A DNA stretch of 49,801 bases, from the NCBI GenBank assembly GCA_900541575.1, contig UQKO01000012.1, positions 1 to 49,801 of the forward strand. Reading direction: 5' to 3'. The stretch's first letter is position 1; every line of letters begins with the position of its first letter. Source of the DNA: an uncultured Prevotella sp. (GTDB taxonomy: Bacteria > Bacteroidota > Bacteroidia > Bacteroidales > Bacteroidaceae). Shown here piece after piece: positions 35,374 through 44,221 of this stretch. Below the pieces are notes generated by a model, which was not told where the DNA came from, made no database searches, and saw only the letters and a program-made list of their open reading frames with translations. The position numbers were made by a program, and so were the translations under genes.

Positions 35374-36132
35374 TCAGAGAAGTTCAAATTTCTCTTTGAG
35401 TTTGCTAAAATATCGGCGCGATACCATGATGTCGAAATCGTCGAAAGGAGGACAGAGACGGCAGCGCTGTGTCTTGTTCTCCACCGCAGCAAGGTAAGTA
35501 ATGTTTACGATGCACGTGTTACTTATTCTCACGAAAGCAGAGTGAAGAGTTATGAGGTCCTCGGCTGTGACACCTCTTTTGAGCAGATGTGTGGAACGAT
35601 CTGTGAGGGTAAGTTGCCAAGAGCGTTGTGAGCTATTGTAGGCAAATAGGAGCACCTCTTCCATTGTGACGAGCAAGAGTTCGCTCACTGTCTGCATGGC
35701 CATCTTGTGGGGAGTCTCATCAAGCGCAAGGCGCTTCATGGTTCCTTTCTCGTTGGCGTCCTGTACCAATCTATCCACCACGATGCGCAGTTCGCTACGC
35801 TTATAGGGCTTCAGCAGATAATCGAAAGCCGAAAGGCGTATGGCATTGATCATATAATCGGAGAAGGCGGTGTAGAATACCACGCGGAAAGAGAAGTTTA
35901 CCTTCGGGCGGATGGAGTCGAGAAATTCTAATCCCGACTTTCCAGGCACTTCTACATCGAGAAACAAAACATCGGGTTGTAGCTCTATGAGAGGCAACGT
36001 GGCTTCCGTATACGATTGAAAGGTATGTACGCTGCTAAATTCGGGCAGACTGCTCAGGTCGTTGGCTAGCGTTTGGAGTGCGCTAGGGTTGTCGTCGACG
36101 ACGAATGCGGTGAAAACTTTGCTGTTGCTCAT
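35374..36132 (-). CDS. LytTR-type response regulator, orphan
   Basis: A 252-residue two-component regulator. The ATG ending at 36132 (MSNSKVFTAFVVDDNPSALQ) puts the receiver domain directly at the N-terminus; the longer frame adds 27 residues unlike the family. Receiver residues D13/D14, phospho-acceptor D59 (VLFLDVEVPG), T88 and K108 (LLKPYKRSE) are present. The C-terminal LytTR DNA-binding domain (about 150-250) ends with VSRRYFSKLKEKF. No histidine kinase gene is adjacent on either side, so the partner is encoded elsewhere. A -7 box (TACATTTG, 36218-36211) lies about 80 bp upstream. Confidence 0.88.
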   Translation of the reverse strand: MSNSKVFTAFVVDDNPSALQTLANDLSSLPEFSSVHTFQSYTEATLPLIELQPDVLFLDVEVPGKSGLEFLDSIRPKVNFSFRVVFYTAFSDYMINAIRLSAFDYLLKPYKRSELRIVVDRLVQDANEKGTMKRLALDETPHKMAMQTVSELLLVTMEEVLLFAYNSSQRSWQLTLTDRSTHLLKRGVTAEDLITLHSAFVRISNTCIVNITYLAAVENKTQRCRLCPPFDDFDIMVSRRYFSKLKEKFELL

Positions 36133-36210
36133 GAGACGAGGTGAATGAAGGGTTAGGGTGGATAGTGAATTGTTAAGGAATGGTGTTTTCTTTGTTTGAG
36201 ATTTATGGTG

Positions 36211-36218
36211 CAAATGTA
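36211..36218 (-). promoter_or_regulatory. Promoter -7 box of the LytTR regulator
   Basis: TACATTTG on the minus strand. The -33 region is not recognisable. Confidence 0.4.
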
Positions 36219-36358
36219 CAATGTTTTTCTTTGTTTTTTTTCATCGTTTTTAGTGATATTGCATAAGCGGTGCAAAATCTGTATTAGATGGTTTAATTTT
36301 ACGTATGAATGGGTTAAAGATTTTTCTTGACTTTGTGCTTTGGATGTGGAAAAAGAAG

Positions 36359-36389
36359 AAAAGTGCGTCCTCTGGGAGAACACACTTTT
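36359..36389 (-). terminator. Probable terminator after the patatin gene
   Basis: Imperfect stem AAAAGTG/CACTTTT with inner CTC/GAG pairing, followed on the minus strand by CTTCTTTTT, about 40 bp after the stop codon. Confidence 0.5.
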
Positions 36390-36427
36390 TGTTTGTATTT
36401 GAGTGATTGCTTATCTCAGAACACTAG

Positions 36428-37276
36428 TTAAGCGAAACGTTCTAATGCTTTTCGTGCACACTCATACCCTTCGTTATAGAGTGCGGTGAGTTTTTCTGTA
36501 TTGTTTTCTAATCGTCCCACTTCCAAGGGGCGTTCAGGGCGAATGGCTAAAATGCGGCCTTCCTCTTCGAGACGATCTACAAGTTCGAGCTGCGCATTAT
36601 AGATGGCATGGCGCTTGGAAAGTAGCAAGCGCAGACGGGGAAAACGGCGGTAGATGTATTTCGGTATTTTTAAATCACGTGACGTTTCTCGATAACCGCG
36701 ATTGCGTGTGAGTACGACCACGTTGAACGTGTGACCTCGCTCTATCGCGCGCTCCACGGGGATGGAGTCGGCGATTCCTCCATCCAGCATGGGCTGATGG
36801 TCAATCCATACGATTGGACACACATAGGGCAATGAAGAAGATGCTTTTGCAATGTTAACCAATCGTTCCTCGTCGTGATTTTCTGAAAGGTAGCATGCCT
36901 TTCCCGTAAGGCAGTTTGTTGTGACCATCTCAAATTCCATAGGGTTGGCAAAGCACGCATCGTAGTCGAAGGGAAGAATCTCATTGGGGATGGTATCGTA
37001 TATCAGCTTGCGATCGAGAATGCTGTGTTGCGTCCAAAGGTATTTCATGCCGATGTAGCGATACTTCTCCAGTAAGTCGACGTTGGTCTGCTTGGCACGG
37101 CCGCGTTGTTGGCTCTTATACGAAAGTCCGTTGCATGCTCCTGCCGAAACACTTACGCAGTAAGGAAAGGTTATCTGGTTGTCAAGGAAAAAATCGAGCA
37201 CACCCGAAGTAAACACCCCACGCATGCCCCCACCTTCGAGCACGAGGCCCGTGTTTTCTGGAAGAGTGACAGACAT
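36428..37276 (-). CDS. Patatin-like phospholipase family protein
   Basis: A 282-residue protein of the bacterial YjjU-type patatin group. The oxyanion hole is GLVLEGGGMRG, the nucleophile Ser is in SVSAGACNG (S-x-S-x-G rather than G-x-S-x-G), and the catalytic Asp is in MLDGGIADSIP. There is no signal peptide, suggesting a cytoplasmic serine hydrolase acting on phospholipids or other acyl esters. Length is normal. It is divergently oriented from pepP, with a -7 box TATCTTTG at 37312-37305. The substrate is unknown. Confidence 0.9.
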   Translation of the reverse strand: MSVTLPENTGLVLEGGGMRGVFTSGVLDFFLDNQITFPYCVSVSAGACNGLSYKSQQRGRAKQTNVDLLEKYRYIGMKYLWTQHSILDRKLIYDTIPNEILPFDYDACFANPMEFEMVTTNCLTGKACYLSENHDEERLVNIAKASSSLPYVCPIVWIDHQPMLDGGIADSIPVERAIERGHTFNVVVLTRNRGYRETSRDLKIPKYIYRRFPRLRLLLSKRHAIYNAQLELVDRLEEEGRILAIRPERPLEVGRLENNTEKLTALYNEGYECARKALERFA

Positions 37277-37304
37277 AATGCAACAGTTTTGTAAGAAATC
37301 TGTG

Positions 37305-37312
37305 CAAAGATA
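37305..37312 (-). promoter_or_regulatory. Promoter -7 box of the patatin gene
   Basis: TATCTTTG on the minus strand, 29 bp upstream of the ATG; no good -33 element seen. Confidence 0.45.
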
Positions 37313-37444
37313 CGCTATTTCAAAAGAAAATCAGTAATTTTGCCTAGAATAATTGGTGCAAATAGTAGTTTATAGTTTGGAGGTTATGAGGTTATAAAGT
37401 AACCTTGAGACTCCTTGAAGTCCTCAAAGAGTAACATTACTCAT

Positions 37445-37480
37445 GTTTCGGATTCAGCACGCTCATACTAAATCCGAAAC
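37445..37480 (+). other. Hairpin in the pepP upstream region
   Basis: A perfect 10-bp stem GTTTCGGATT (37445-37454)/AATCCGAAAC (37471-37480) with a 16-nt loop lies about 50 bp before pepP. There is no T-run directly after it, so it may be a leader element rather than a terminator. Confidence 0.35.
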
Positions 37481-37532
37481 TTAAATAACATTATAACCTA
37501 ATAAACTCAAAATTCAAAACCTAATAAAAGGT

Positions 37533-38954
37533 ATGTTATTTTCAAAAGAAACTTATGTACAGCGCCGTCGCGAGCTGCGCGAGCTCGTGGGTAGCGGATT
37601 GATTCTGCTGTTTGGCAACAACGATAGCCCCAACAACTATCCTTCTAATGTCTACAAATTCCGTCAGGATAGTGCTTTCCTTTATTTCTATGGACAGCAT
37701 CGTGATGGCCTTGTGGGTGTGATTGATGCCGACTCAGGCAATGAAGTGCTTATTGGCAACGATATAGATATTGACGATATCGTATGGTATGGTTCTGTCA
37801 CTTCTGTGGCCGAAATGGCACACGAGAGCGGAGTTGGTGCTTCGGCTCCGATGACGAAATTGGCAGAAATAGTGGAACATGCCCGCAAAGACGGTCGTCC
37901 CATTCACTTCCTTCCGCCCTATCGCCACGATACGATGATGCAGATTATGGATCTATTGGGCATTCATCCTAGTGAACAGCGCGAAAAGGCTTCTCTCTCT
38001 CTGATTAAGGCAGTGGTGAAACTTCGCTCCATTAAGAGTGCTGAGGAAATAGAAGAATTAGAACGTGCGTCGGTCATAGGTTATAAGATGCACACTATGG
38101 CTATGCGCTTGGCACGACCGGGCGTGACCGAACAGTATATTGGCGGTGTGCTCGATGGTATTGCCTCAAGCTATGGCGCTCAAGTATCGTTCCCTAGCAT
38201 CGTATCGATGCATGGAGAAATTCTCCATGGCTATCCCTCCCCCCGTGCTCTCGAAGCAGGCCGACTCCTTCTTGTAGATGCTGGTGCTGAAACCAACGAA
38301 AACTATTGTTCTGACCATACACGCACCACGCCAATCAGTGGAAAGTTTACGCAGAAGCAGAAGGACATCTACAGCATCGTGGCAGACTGTCATGACCTCG
38401 CTCTGACCAATGCTCGTCCAGGCGTACGTTGGTGGGATGTTCACATGGACGTATGTACTCTTATGACCGATCGTCTGAAAGAACTTGGCCTTATGAAGGG
38501 CGATACTGAGGCTGCTGTAAAGGCTGGCGCTCATGCGCTGTTCCTTCCCCACGGACTTGGCCATATGATGGGTATGGACGTACACGATATGGAAGGTCTT
38601 GGTCAAACTTATGTGGGCTTCGATGAAGAAACGCGTCCTTCTACGCAGTTTGGCACCAATGCCCTACGTTTCGGACGTCGTCTGGAACCAGGTCACGTTG
38701 TAACTGATGAGCCTGGTATTTACTTCATACCCGCCCTCATCGATGATTGGCGTAAGAATGGTACGAACGCTGAGTTCCTCAATTTCGACAAGATTGATGA
38801 ATATCGCGACTTCGGTGGCATTCGTATCGAAGACGATGTGCTTATCACAGCCGATGGATGTCGCTTCCTCGGTAAGGAGCGCATTCCTTATCATATTGAC
38901 GATGTGGAGCGTTTCATCGAAGAACATCAAGACGAGGCGCCTGAAGTGTATTAG
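37533..38954 (+). CDS. pepP: Xaa-Pro aminopeptidase (M24B)
   Basis: A 473-residue dinuclear metal aminopeptidase P. The N-terminal AMP_N domain (about 1-140) starts LFSKETYVQRRRELRELVGS; the pita-bread domain carries all five metal ligands: D249 (LLVDAGAE), D261 (CSDHTRT), H344 (GLGHMMGMDVHD), E393 (TDEPGIYF) and E433 (GGIRIEDD). It has no signal peptide and therefore acts in the cytoplasm, releasing the N-terminal residue from peptides with proline in second position. It is followed 143 bp downstream by another peptidase gene on the same strand. Confidence 0.96.
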   Translation: MLFSKETYVQRRRELRELVGSGLILLFGNNDSPNNYPSNVYKFRQDSAFLYFYGQHRDGLVGVIDADSGNEVLIGNDIDIDDIVWYGSVTSVAEMAHESGVGASAPMTKLAEIVEHARKDGRPIHFLPPYRHDTMMQIMDLLGIHPSEQREKASLSLIKAVVKLRSIKSAEEIEELERASVIGYKMHTMAMRLARPGVTEQYIGGVLDGIASSYGAQVSFPSIVSMHGEILHGYPSPRALEAGRLLLVDAGAETNENYCSDHTRTTPISGKFTQKQKDIYSIVADCHDLALTNARPGVRWWDVHMDVCTLMTDRLKELGLMKGDTEAAVKAGAHALFLPHGLGHMMGMDVHDMEGLGQTYVGFDEETRPSTQFGTNALRFGRRLEPGHVVTDEPGIYFIPALIDDWRKNGTNAEFLNFDKIDEYRDFGGIRIEDDVLITADGCRFLGKERIPYHIDDVERFIEEHQDEAPEVY

Positions 38955-39097
38955 GGAGTTTATGAGTTTAGCATATGCTTTTCCACTCCTTTATATTATA
39001 ATAAGGTGTACTCTTAACTTCTAAACTTTCCAACTTCTCAACTCTACTCTAAACAATAATACAAACCAAATAACAACACAAATTTATCCATTATCGA

Positions 39098-40303
39098 ATG
39101 AAAAAGACTCTCCTCATTGCAATGGCAGTATGTTGCCTGTTGCCAGGAAGCCTTTCGGCGCGCAAAAAAGCGCCCGAGGCAAAGAAAGACGAAGTGACCT
39201 TTACCACCATTAAGGCCAATCCTATCACTTCTATCAAGGACCAGAATCAGAGCGGTACCTGCTGGGCATACTCTTCACTTGGCTTCTTCGAGGCTGAACT
39301 CTTACGTATGGGCAAAGGCACACACGACCTCTGCGAATCTTTCCTTGTATACAATACATATATGGATCGTGCCGATAAGGCTATCCGTACTCACGGTGAT
39401 GTGAGCTTCTCACAGGGTGGCTCTTTCTATGATGCTGTATATTGCATGAAGCATTATGGTATGGTGCCCCAAAGCGCTATGCCTGCTCCTGGTACACTCT
39501 ACGGCGATAGCCTTTTCAATTTCAACCAACTCGACGCAATGACCACAGCCTATGTGGGAAGCATTGCGAAGGGCAAGCTCAATAAAATCTCTCCTAATTG
39601 GAAACAAGGACTTTTTGATATCTATAAAGGCTATTTCGGCGAACTTCCTAAAGAAGTAAAGGCTGAAGATGGTAAGACTTATACTCCTCAGAAGTATGTG
39701 ACCGACTACCTCGGTCTGAACATGGACGACTACGTTTCGCTCACCTCTTACACTCACCATCCTTTCTACTCTAAGTTTATTATCGAAGTCCAGGATAACT
39801 GGCGCTGGGCAGAGAGCTACAACCTCCCCCTCAACGAGTTTATGCAGGTGATGGAAGAGGCCGTAAAGAATGGTTACACTTTCGCTTGGGGTGCCGACGT
39901 TACAGAAGAATACTTTGGCCGTCGTAATGGTAAGGACTATGCCTACGTGCCCAAGAACCTCAAGGTGCGTGACCTCACAGGTTCCGACGCTGCTCGTTGG
40001 GGTGGTACCATAAGCACGGGTGCTCAAGTTCCCTCTAATGATGAACTCACTATTACTCAGGATCTTCGTCAGCTCGGTTATGACAACTGGGAAACCACTG
40101 ACGACCATGGCATGGTAATCTATGGATTGGCCAAGGATAACAATGGTCGCGAATATTTCATGGTGAAGAATTCATGGGGCGACTATGGTAAGTATCATGG
40201 CATGTTCTATGCTTCTAAGGCTTATGTGGCCTACAAGACCATGAACATCCTCATCAACAAGAAGGCTATCCCTGCAGCTATTGCCAAGAAGTTGGGCCTC
40301 TAA
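39098..40303 (+). CDS. pepC: C1B aminopeptidase C (bleomycin-hydrolase family), exported
   Basis: A 401-residue papain-fold cysteine peptidase. The catalytic residues are C55 (QSGTCWAYSS), H337 (DDHGMVIYG) and N358 (VKNSWGDYG). MKKTLLIAMAVCCLLPGSLSA is a signal peptide, unlike the cytoplasmic PepC of Firmicutes, so this enzyme works in the periplasm or at the surface. Bacteroidetes C1B enzymes act as aminopeptidases on short peptides. It is the second of two same-strand peptidases and ends in a strong terminator. Confidence 0.92.
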   Translation: MKKTLLIAMAVCCLLPGSLSARKKAPEAKKDEVTFTTIKANPITSIKDQNQSGTCWAYSSLGFFEAELLRMGKGTHDLCESFLVYNTYMDRADKAIRTHGDVSFSQGGSFYDAVYCMKHYGMVPQSAMPAPGTLYGDSLFNFNQLDAMTTAYVGSIAKGKLNKISPNWKQGLFDIYKGYFGELPKEVKAEDGKTYTPQKYVTDYLGLNMDDYVSLTSYTHHPFYSKFIIEVQDNWRWAESYNLPLNEFMQVMEEAVKNGYTFAWGADVTEEYFGRRNGKDYAYVPKNLKVRDLTGSDAARWGGTISTGAQVPSNDELTITQDLRQLGYDNWETTDDHGMVIYGLAKDNNGREYFMVKNSWGDYGKYHGMFYASKAYVAYKTMNILINKKAIPAAIAKKLGL

Positions 40304-40337
40304 TACGTTGATCTCTCACACTTTATAAAACATAAAT

Positions 40338-40378
40338 GGCGAACCGAAAGTTACTCTTGCTTTCGGTTCGCCTTTTTG
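40338..40378 (+). terminator. Rho-independent terminator after aminopeptidase C
   Basis: Perfect 13-bp stem GGCGAACCGAAAG (40338-40350)/CTTTCGGTTCGCC (40360-40372), 9-nt loop, then TTTTTGG. Confidence 0.92.
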
Positions 40379-40430
40379 GTAAAAAACACAGCAAAATCGC
40401 TCTATAAACAGCAATTTATCTGCCTTTCGT

Positions 40431-40461
40431 TTTGTCCTTCCCTCTCCTTTCATTACCTTTA
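40431..40461 (+). promoter_or_regulatory. Promoter of ndk
   Basis: -33 TTTG (40431-40434), 19 bp, -7 TACCTTTA (40454-40461, one base off TAnnTTTG). Start of transcription about 25 nt before the ndk ATG. Confidence 0.6.
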
Positions 40462-40493
40462 CACACTATTATATATTAATAAGCATACTACCT

Positions 40494-40961
40494 ATGGCAT
40501 TAGAAAAGACACTAGTGTTGCTCAAGCCCTGCACGATGCAGCGCGGCTTAGCAGGCGAAATTATTAGCATTTTCGAAAAGAAAGGACTACAGATATGCGG
40601 TATGAAACTGATGCAACTCACTGACGAGATGCTGACAGAACATTATGCCCACTTGAGCGGAAAGCCCTTCTTCCAACAGATTAAGGACTCCATGATGGTA
40701 GCCCCTGTGGTGGCCCTTTGTCTCAAAGGCGTAGATGCAGTAGCTGCAGTGCGCGCGCTGGCAGGGCCTACGAACGGACGCAATGCAGCGCCTGGCACGA
40801 TACGCGGCACGTACTGTATGAGTTTTCAAGAGAACATTGTACATGCTTCCGACTCTAAGGAGACGGCTGAAGTAGAACTGAAGCGCTTCTTCCGCGACGA
40901 CGAGATAATTGAGTGGAAGCAGGCCACGTTCCCTTATCTCTACGCTGCTGACGAGTTTTAG
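40494..40961 (+). CDS. ndk: Nucleoside diphosphate kinase
   Basis: A 155-residue Ndk of normal length. It starts with the first strand EKTLVLLKP; the phospho-acceptor His is H117 in NIVHASDS, preceded by the nucleotide-binding GPTNGRNAAPGTIRG (family usually NPxxA). It equilibrates NTP/NDP pools in the cytoplasm. It has its own promoter and is followed 68 bp later by the TonB-dependent receptor-like gene on the same strand. Confidence 0.97.
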   Translation: MALEKTLVLLKPCTMQRGLAGEIISIFEKKGLQICGMKLMQLTDEMLTEHYAHLSGKPFFQQIKDSMMVAPVVALCLKGVDAVAAVRALAGPTNGRNAAPGTIRGTYCMSFQENIVHASDSKETAEVELKRFFRDDEIIEWKQATFPYLYAADEF

Positions 40962-41029
40962 TAGCAATCCTCTTTTGGGCAGAACTTCAATAGGTCAGCC
41001 CAAACTTATAAGACACAACTAAACTACCG

Positions 41030-43723
41030 ATGAACACGTTTCCCCACAGATTATTCACGCTTTTGCTCCTCCTCTTTTGTTTTACCTTAGGGGCAAAAGC
41101 GCGTACTTTTATACTCCCTACTGACACGGTGAAGACGGATAGCCTAAAGACGAAACCGACCAAAGAGCGCCAGCGCGACTTGGGCGAAGCCACGGTTACG
41201 GCCACGCGCTTGGTGTTTGTTACCAAGAAGGATACCGTCATCTACGATATGGACGCGCTGGGAGCAACGAAAGGCGACATGCTGCAAGACATGATAAGCC
41301 GTATGCCTGGACTTGAGATAAAGAATGGTGCCCTCTACTATCGCGGTAAGGCCGTAACCCGTGTGCAAGTGAACGGCACCGACTTTGAGCGCGGTGATAC
41401 AAAGAAGGCATTGCAAAACCTTCCAGCTTACATCATTAAAAACGTAAAAGCTTACGAGGACCTCACCGACCAAGCCAAGGTGACGGGCATCGATAATGGC
41501 GATCGTGAACAGGTGGTGAACGTTATCTTAAAGAAGAAGTACTTGGGCGCGTGGACTGGCAATGTCGACCTCGGCTATGGCACCGACCACCGTTGGCGCT
41601 ATCGTGGCTTTGCCAACACCTTTACCGAACACTCTCGCGTGAGTGCATACGGAGGTTTTACCAATACGGGACAGTATCAAAGTGCCACCGATGAGGGTAT
41701 GTGGAACGAAAATGGCGGTGCTGGAAGTAGTTCGGGTGACACGCGTTATATGCAGCCCGGCCTTTCGTTTATGTGGAACAATGGTAAGCAGCGAGGCGAC
41801 AAGGGCTACTTCATGGTAGACGGCAGCGGCGGTTGGGACTATCGTGGCCACCACGATGAGAGCCGTCAGTTGACCGAAAACTTCCTCGATGACGGTACAA
41901 GAACGACTCGTATGGAACACATGACGACCAAAAACGATGAGCGCATCTGGCGCATTAATCTCTCGCTCACGTGGCAAGCTACGAAGTGGACCTATTTAGA
42001 GTATCGTCCTCATTATTCCTACAACTCCTACAAAGACCGTTCGCACGAACAAGAATCGCAATGGAACGGAGGATTTGCCGACAATTCCCTTTCGCCCCTC
42101 GATTCACTGCTTCATCACCCCACAGCGGGTTGGCCCCTTAACAGCGCACAAGCGCAAGCCAACACCTTGATGCTCGACGAGAGCCTATCTGATAAAGGTA
42201 CGCACTACACACAGCACTACCTCTATTTTACACAACGCTTGAGCGAAAACAATTGGCGCTTGAGCTTGATGAGCAACATCGGTTATCGTTATGGCGATGA
42301 AAAGGCGAACGACCTGAAGCAGTACACGCAGTATCAAACGTCGCAGACCTCACAGGTCGATCCGCTTTACAATCGCTATTCACGCACGGCCTCTCACGAC
42401 TTTGACTTTTCAAATTACGTATTCTTAGACGCTCCCATACCTGGTCTGCAGTCCTTCCGCTTTACGTATGGCACACAAATCAACCGTTCGCACAGCATAG
42501 CCGATGCTTATCGTTTAGAACGCTTGGGCGGCAGTTTTGCCAATTTCAACGACTACTTGCCTCTGATAGGCACACTTCCCACTGAAGCAGGTTGGCAAGC
42601 CACAGCGCGTGACCCTGAGCTGACGCTCGACCAACTGACGCTCTCGCGCCAACATTCGTTTCAGAACAACTTGATATTTAAGAAGAAAGGTCTCACGCTC
42701 GACTTGAGCAATACCTATACATTGGTGTACGACCGCCTTGAATACGTCAAGGGTGACTACGACCCACTTTACCCATCGCGCCACAGTGGCCTTTATCGCT
42801 TAGGACTAAACACACGTTATGAGACGGACTCTATCGGCACTTTCACGTTCTCCTATAATTATTACACCAGCAATCCTTTGTTGTTGCAAACAATCACGTT
42901 GCCCGACATGAGCAATCCGCTCTACCTCTCGTTGGGTAATCCCGACCTCAAGAAGCGTCACGTACATGTTGCATCAATGGGCTATCAAATGAATATGAAG
43001 CACGGTCGCATGTTTTCAATGGGCCACACCTTTACGTTTCAAGACAACGAAGTGACCACCCGCTCGCGCTTCGATAAACAGACGGGTGTAACGACCACCG
43101 AACGTGTCAACCTCCCCAAGGGGTCGTGGAACTACTCGCCCAATTTGAACTTCTCAACTCCGTTGGATAAGAAGCAGTTAGTCAACTTCTCCAGCTCCGT
43201 TTATTACTCGCTCACCAAAGGACGTGCCTACACCATCGGTACGACAGCTGAGGCTGAACTCTACGACCAGACGAATCATCAACTCTACGTGATGGGAGGC
43301 ATCAATGCCCGTCTGGGAAAGTGGGTGTTAGGCTTAGATAATATGTGTATGTATCGCACCATAGCGCGCAGCACCGAGGTATATGACAATGTGAGCAGTT
43401 TCATGAACGTGCTTGACTTTAACGTACAGTACACCTTGCCATGGAACATGGTCGTCAAGTCGAACCTTCAGAGCAATCGCTTCCACAACAGTGGAGGCTA
43501 TGTTATTCACCCTTGGCGCACGATATGGAATGCTTCTATTGAGCAGTCCTTCTTACGCGATAAGTCGTTGGCCGTCACACTCGAAGCTTCTGACTTGCTC
43601 AATCAGCGTGACCAAACGTTTACGTCAGTTGACGTCAACTCTCGCTATTCAGGTTGGAGTAAGTGCGTTCATCGCTACTTCATGCTACACGTAATTTATC
43701 GATTTAGTACGAAGAAGGGGTAG
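41030..43723 (+). CDS. TonB-dependent receptor-like outer-membrane beta-barrel protein
   Basis: An 897-residue exported protein. A signal peptide (about 1-24) is followed by a short plug: the TonB-box-like region around LGEATVTATRLVFVTKKDTV, then MLQDMISRMPGLEI, YRGKAVTRVQVNGTDF and VNVILKKKYLG. About 680 residues of alternating amphipathic strands with many aromatics form the barrel, ending in aromatic MLHVIYRFSTKKG. It lacks the N-terminal carboxypeptidase-like domain of full SusC proteins and belongs to the simpler outer-membrane beta-barrel group. No SusD partner is adjacent, so a glycan-uptake role is not supported; the substrate is unknown. Confidence 0.88.
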   Translation: MNTFPHRLFTLLLLLFCFTLGAKARTFILPTDTVKTDSLKTKPTKERQRDLGEATVTATRLVFVTKKDTVIYDMDALGATKGDMLQDMISRMPGLEIKNGALYYRGKAVTRVQVNGTDFERGDTKKALQNLPAYIIKNVKAYEDLTDQAKVTGIDNGDREQVVNVILKKKYLGAWTGNVDLGYGTDHRWRYRGFANTFTEHSRVSAYGGFTNTGQYQSATDEGMWNENGGAGSSSGDTRYMQPGLSFMWNNGKQRGDKGYFMVDGSGGWDYRGHHDESRQLTENFLDDGTRTTRMEHMTTKNDERIWRINLSLTWQATKWTYLEYRPHYSYNSYKDRSHEQESQWNGGFADNSLSPLDSLLHHPTAGWPLNSAQAQANTLMLDESLSDKGTHYTQHYLYFTQRLSENNWRLSLMSNIGYRYGDEKANDLKQYTQYQTSQTSQVDPLYNRYSRTASHDFDFSNYVFLDAPIPGLQSFRFTYGTQINRSHSIADAYRLERLGGSFANFNDYLPLIGTLPTEAGWQATARDPELTLDQLTLSRQHSFQNNLIFKKKGLTLDLSNTYTLVYDRLEYVKGDYDPLYPSRHSGLYRLGLNTRYETDSIGTFTFSYNYYTSNPLLLQTITLPDMSNPLYLSLGNPDLKKRHVHVASMGYQMNMKHGRMFSMGHTFTFQDNEVTTRSRFDKQTGVTTTERVNLPKGSWNYSPNLNFSTPLDKKQLVNFSSSVYYSLTKGRAYTIGTTAEAELYDQTNHQLYVMGGINARLGKWVLGLDNMCMYRTIARSTEVYDNVSSFMNVLDFNVQYTLPWNMVVKSNLQSNRFHNSGGYVIHPWRTIWNASIEQSFLRDKSLAVTLEASDLLNQRDQTFTSVDVNSRYSGWSKCVHRYFMLHVIYRFSTKKG

Positions 43724-43926
43724 TAAGCGGTTTGCAAAAGCAAATGTAAAGTACCTTATATTGGCTGTATGGTGAAATATATTCGTCTTGCACGATAATT
43801 CTAACACGCGCGGCCTAATGTCCTAATGTCTCGAACGCAAGCTCACCTGGGGGCGACGCGTCCCCGCGTCGGAAGCAAATATTTACAACTATTGCTGTCT
43901 GCTAAAAGTTTTCGACCGATATAATT
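43724..43926. other. Intergenic stretch with a GACGCGTC motif
   Basis: No gene visible between the receptor and the hairpin at 43927. GGGGGCGACGCGTCCCCGCG at 43849-43868 shares the core of the palindromes at 17946 and 32830. Confidence 0.4.
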
Positions 43927-43960
43927 TAGGGCTGGATTCCTCGCTTGGAATCCAGCCCTA
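43927..43960. terminator. 14-bp perfect hairpin after the receptor gene
   Basis: TAGGGCTGGATTCC (43927-43940)/GGAATCCAGCCCTA (43947-43960), 6-nt loop, followed by ATTTG. It may end transcripts from both sides; the T-run is short. Confidence 0.55.
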
Positions 43961-43990
43961 ATTTGACCTATACGCCTGAATTTACTATCA

Positions 43991-44050
43991 AACATGGTGC
44001 AAGGCGAATGCAATCAAGTTTGCTTGAATTGCTGAGCCGCAGCCCATGTT
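43991..44050. repeat. Dispersed ~60-bp hairpin element, copy 2
   Basis: Nearly identical to 32608-32667, including ~15 bp of upstream flank (GAATTTACTATCAAAC) and ~40 bp downstream flank (AAGCCCATGCAA region). It is followed by an AGAACCACCC repeat (about 44088-44136). Confidence 0.8.
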
Positions 44051-44171
44051 CTCAAAGAAAAAGGCGCTTTCAAGCCCATGCAAATCGCACATCAGAATTA
44101 GGTACCATAAATCTCAGAATTTATAGAACCACCCTTATATGTATAGATAACCTTGAGTTGGCGAGGCTTTC

Positions 44172-44204
44172 GACAGAATGGCCGAGCTATGCCAGCCATC
44201 TGTC
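44172..44204. terminator. Hairpin downstream of the sulfatase
   Basis: GACAG-A-ATGGC pairs with GCCAT-CTGTC (one bulge) about 20 bp after the sulfatase stop. No clear T-run, so the terminator role is tentative. Confidence 0.35.
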
Positions 44205-44221
44205 TTGCCCGATACATTGCT

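Noticed and set aside
39410..40108. 232-codon minus-strand frame antisense to aminopeptidase C
   Set aside because: The plus-strand peptidase carries all catalytic residues; the antisense frame has none.
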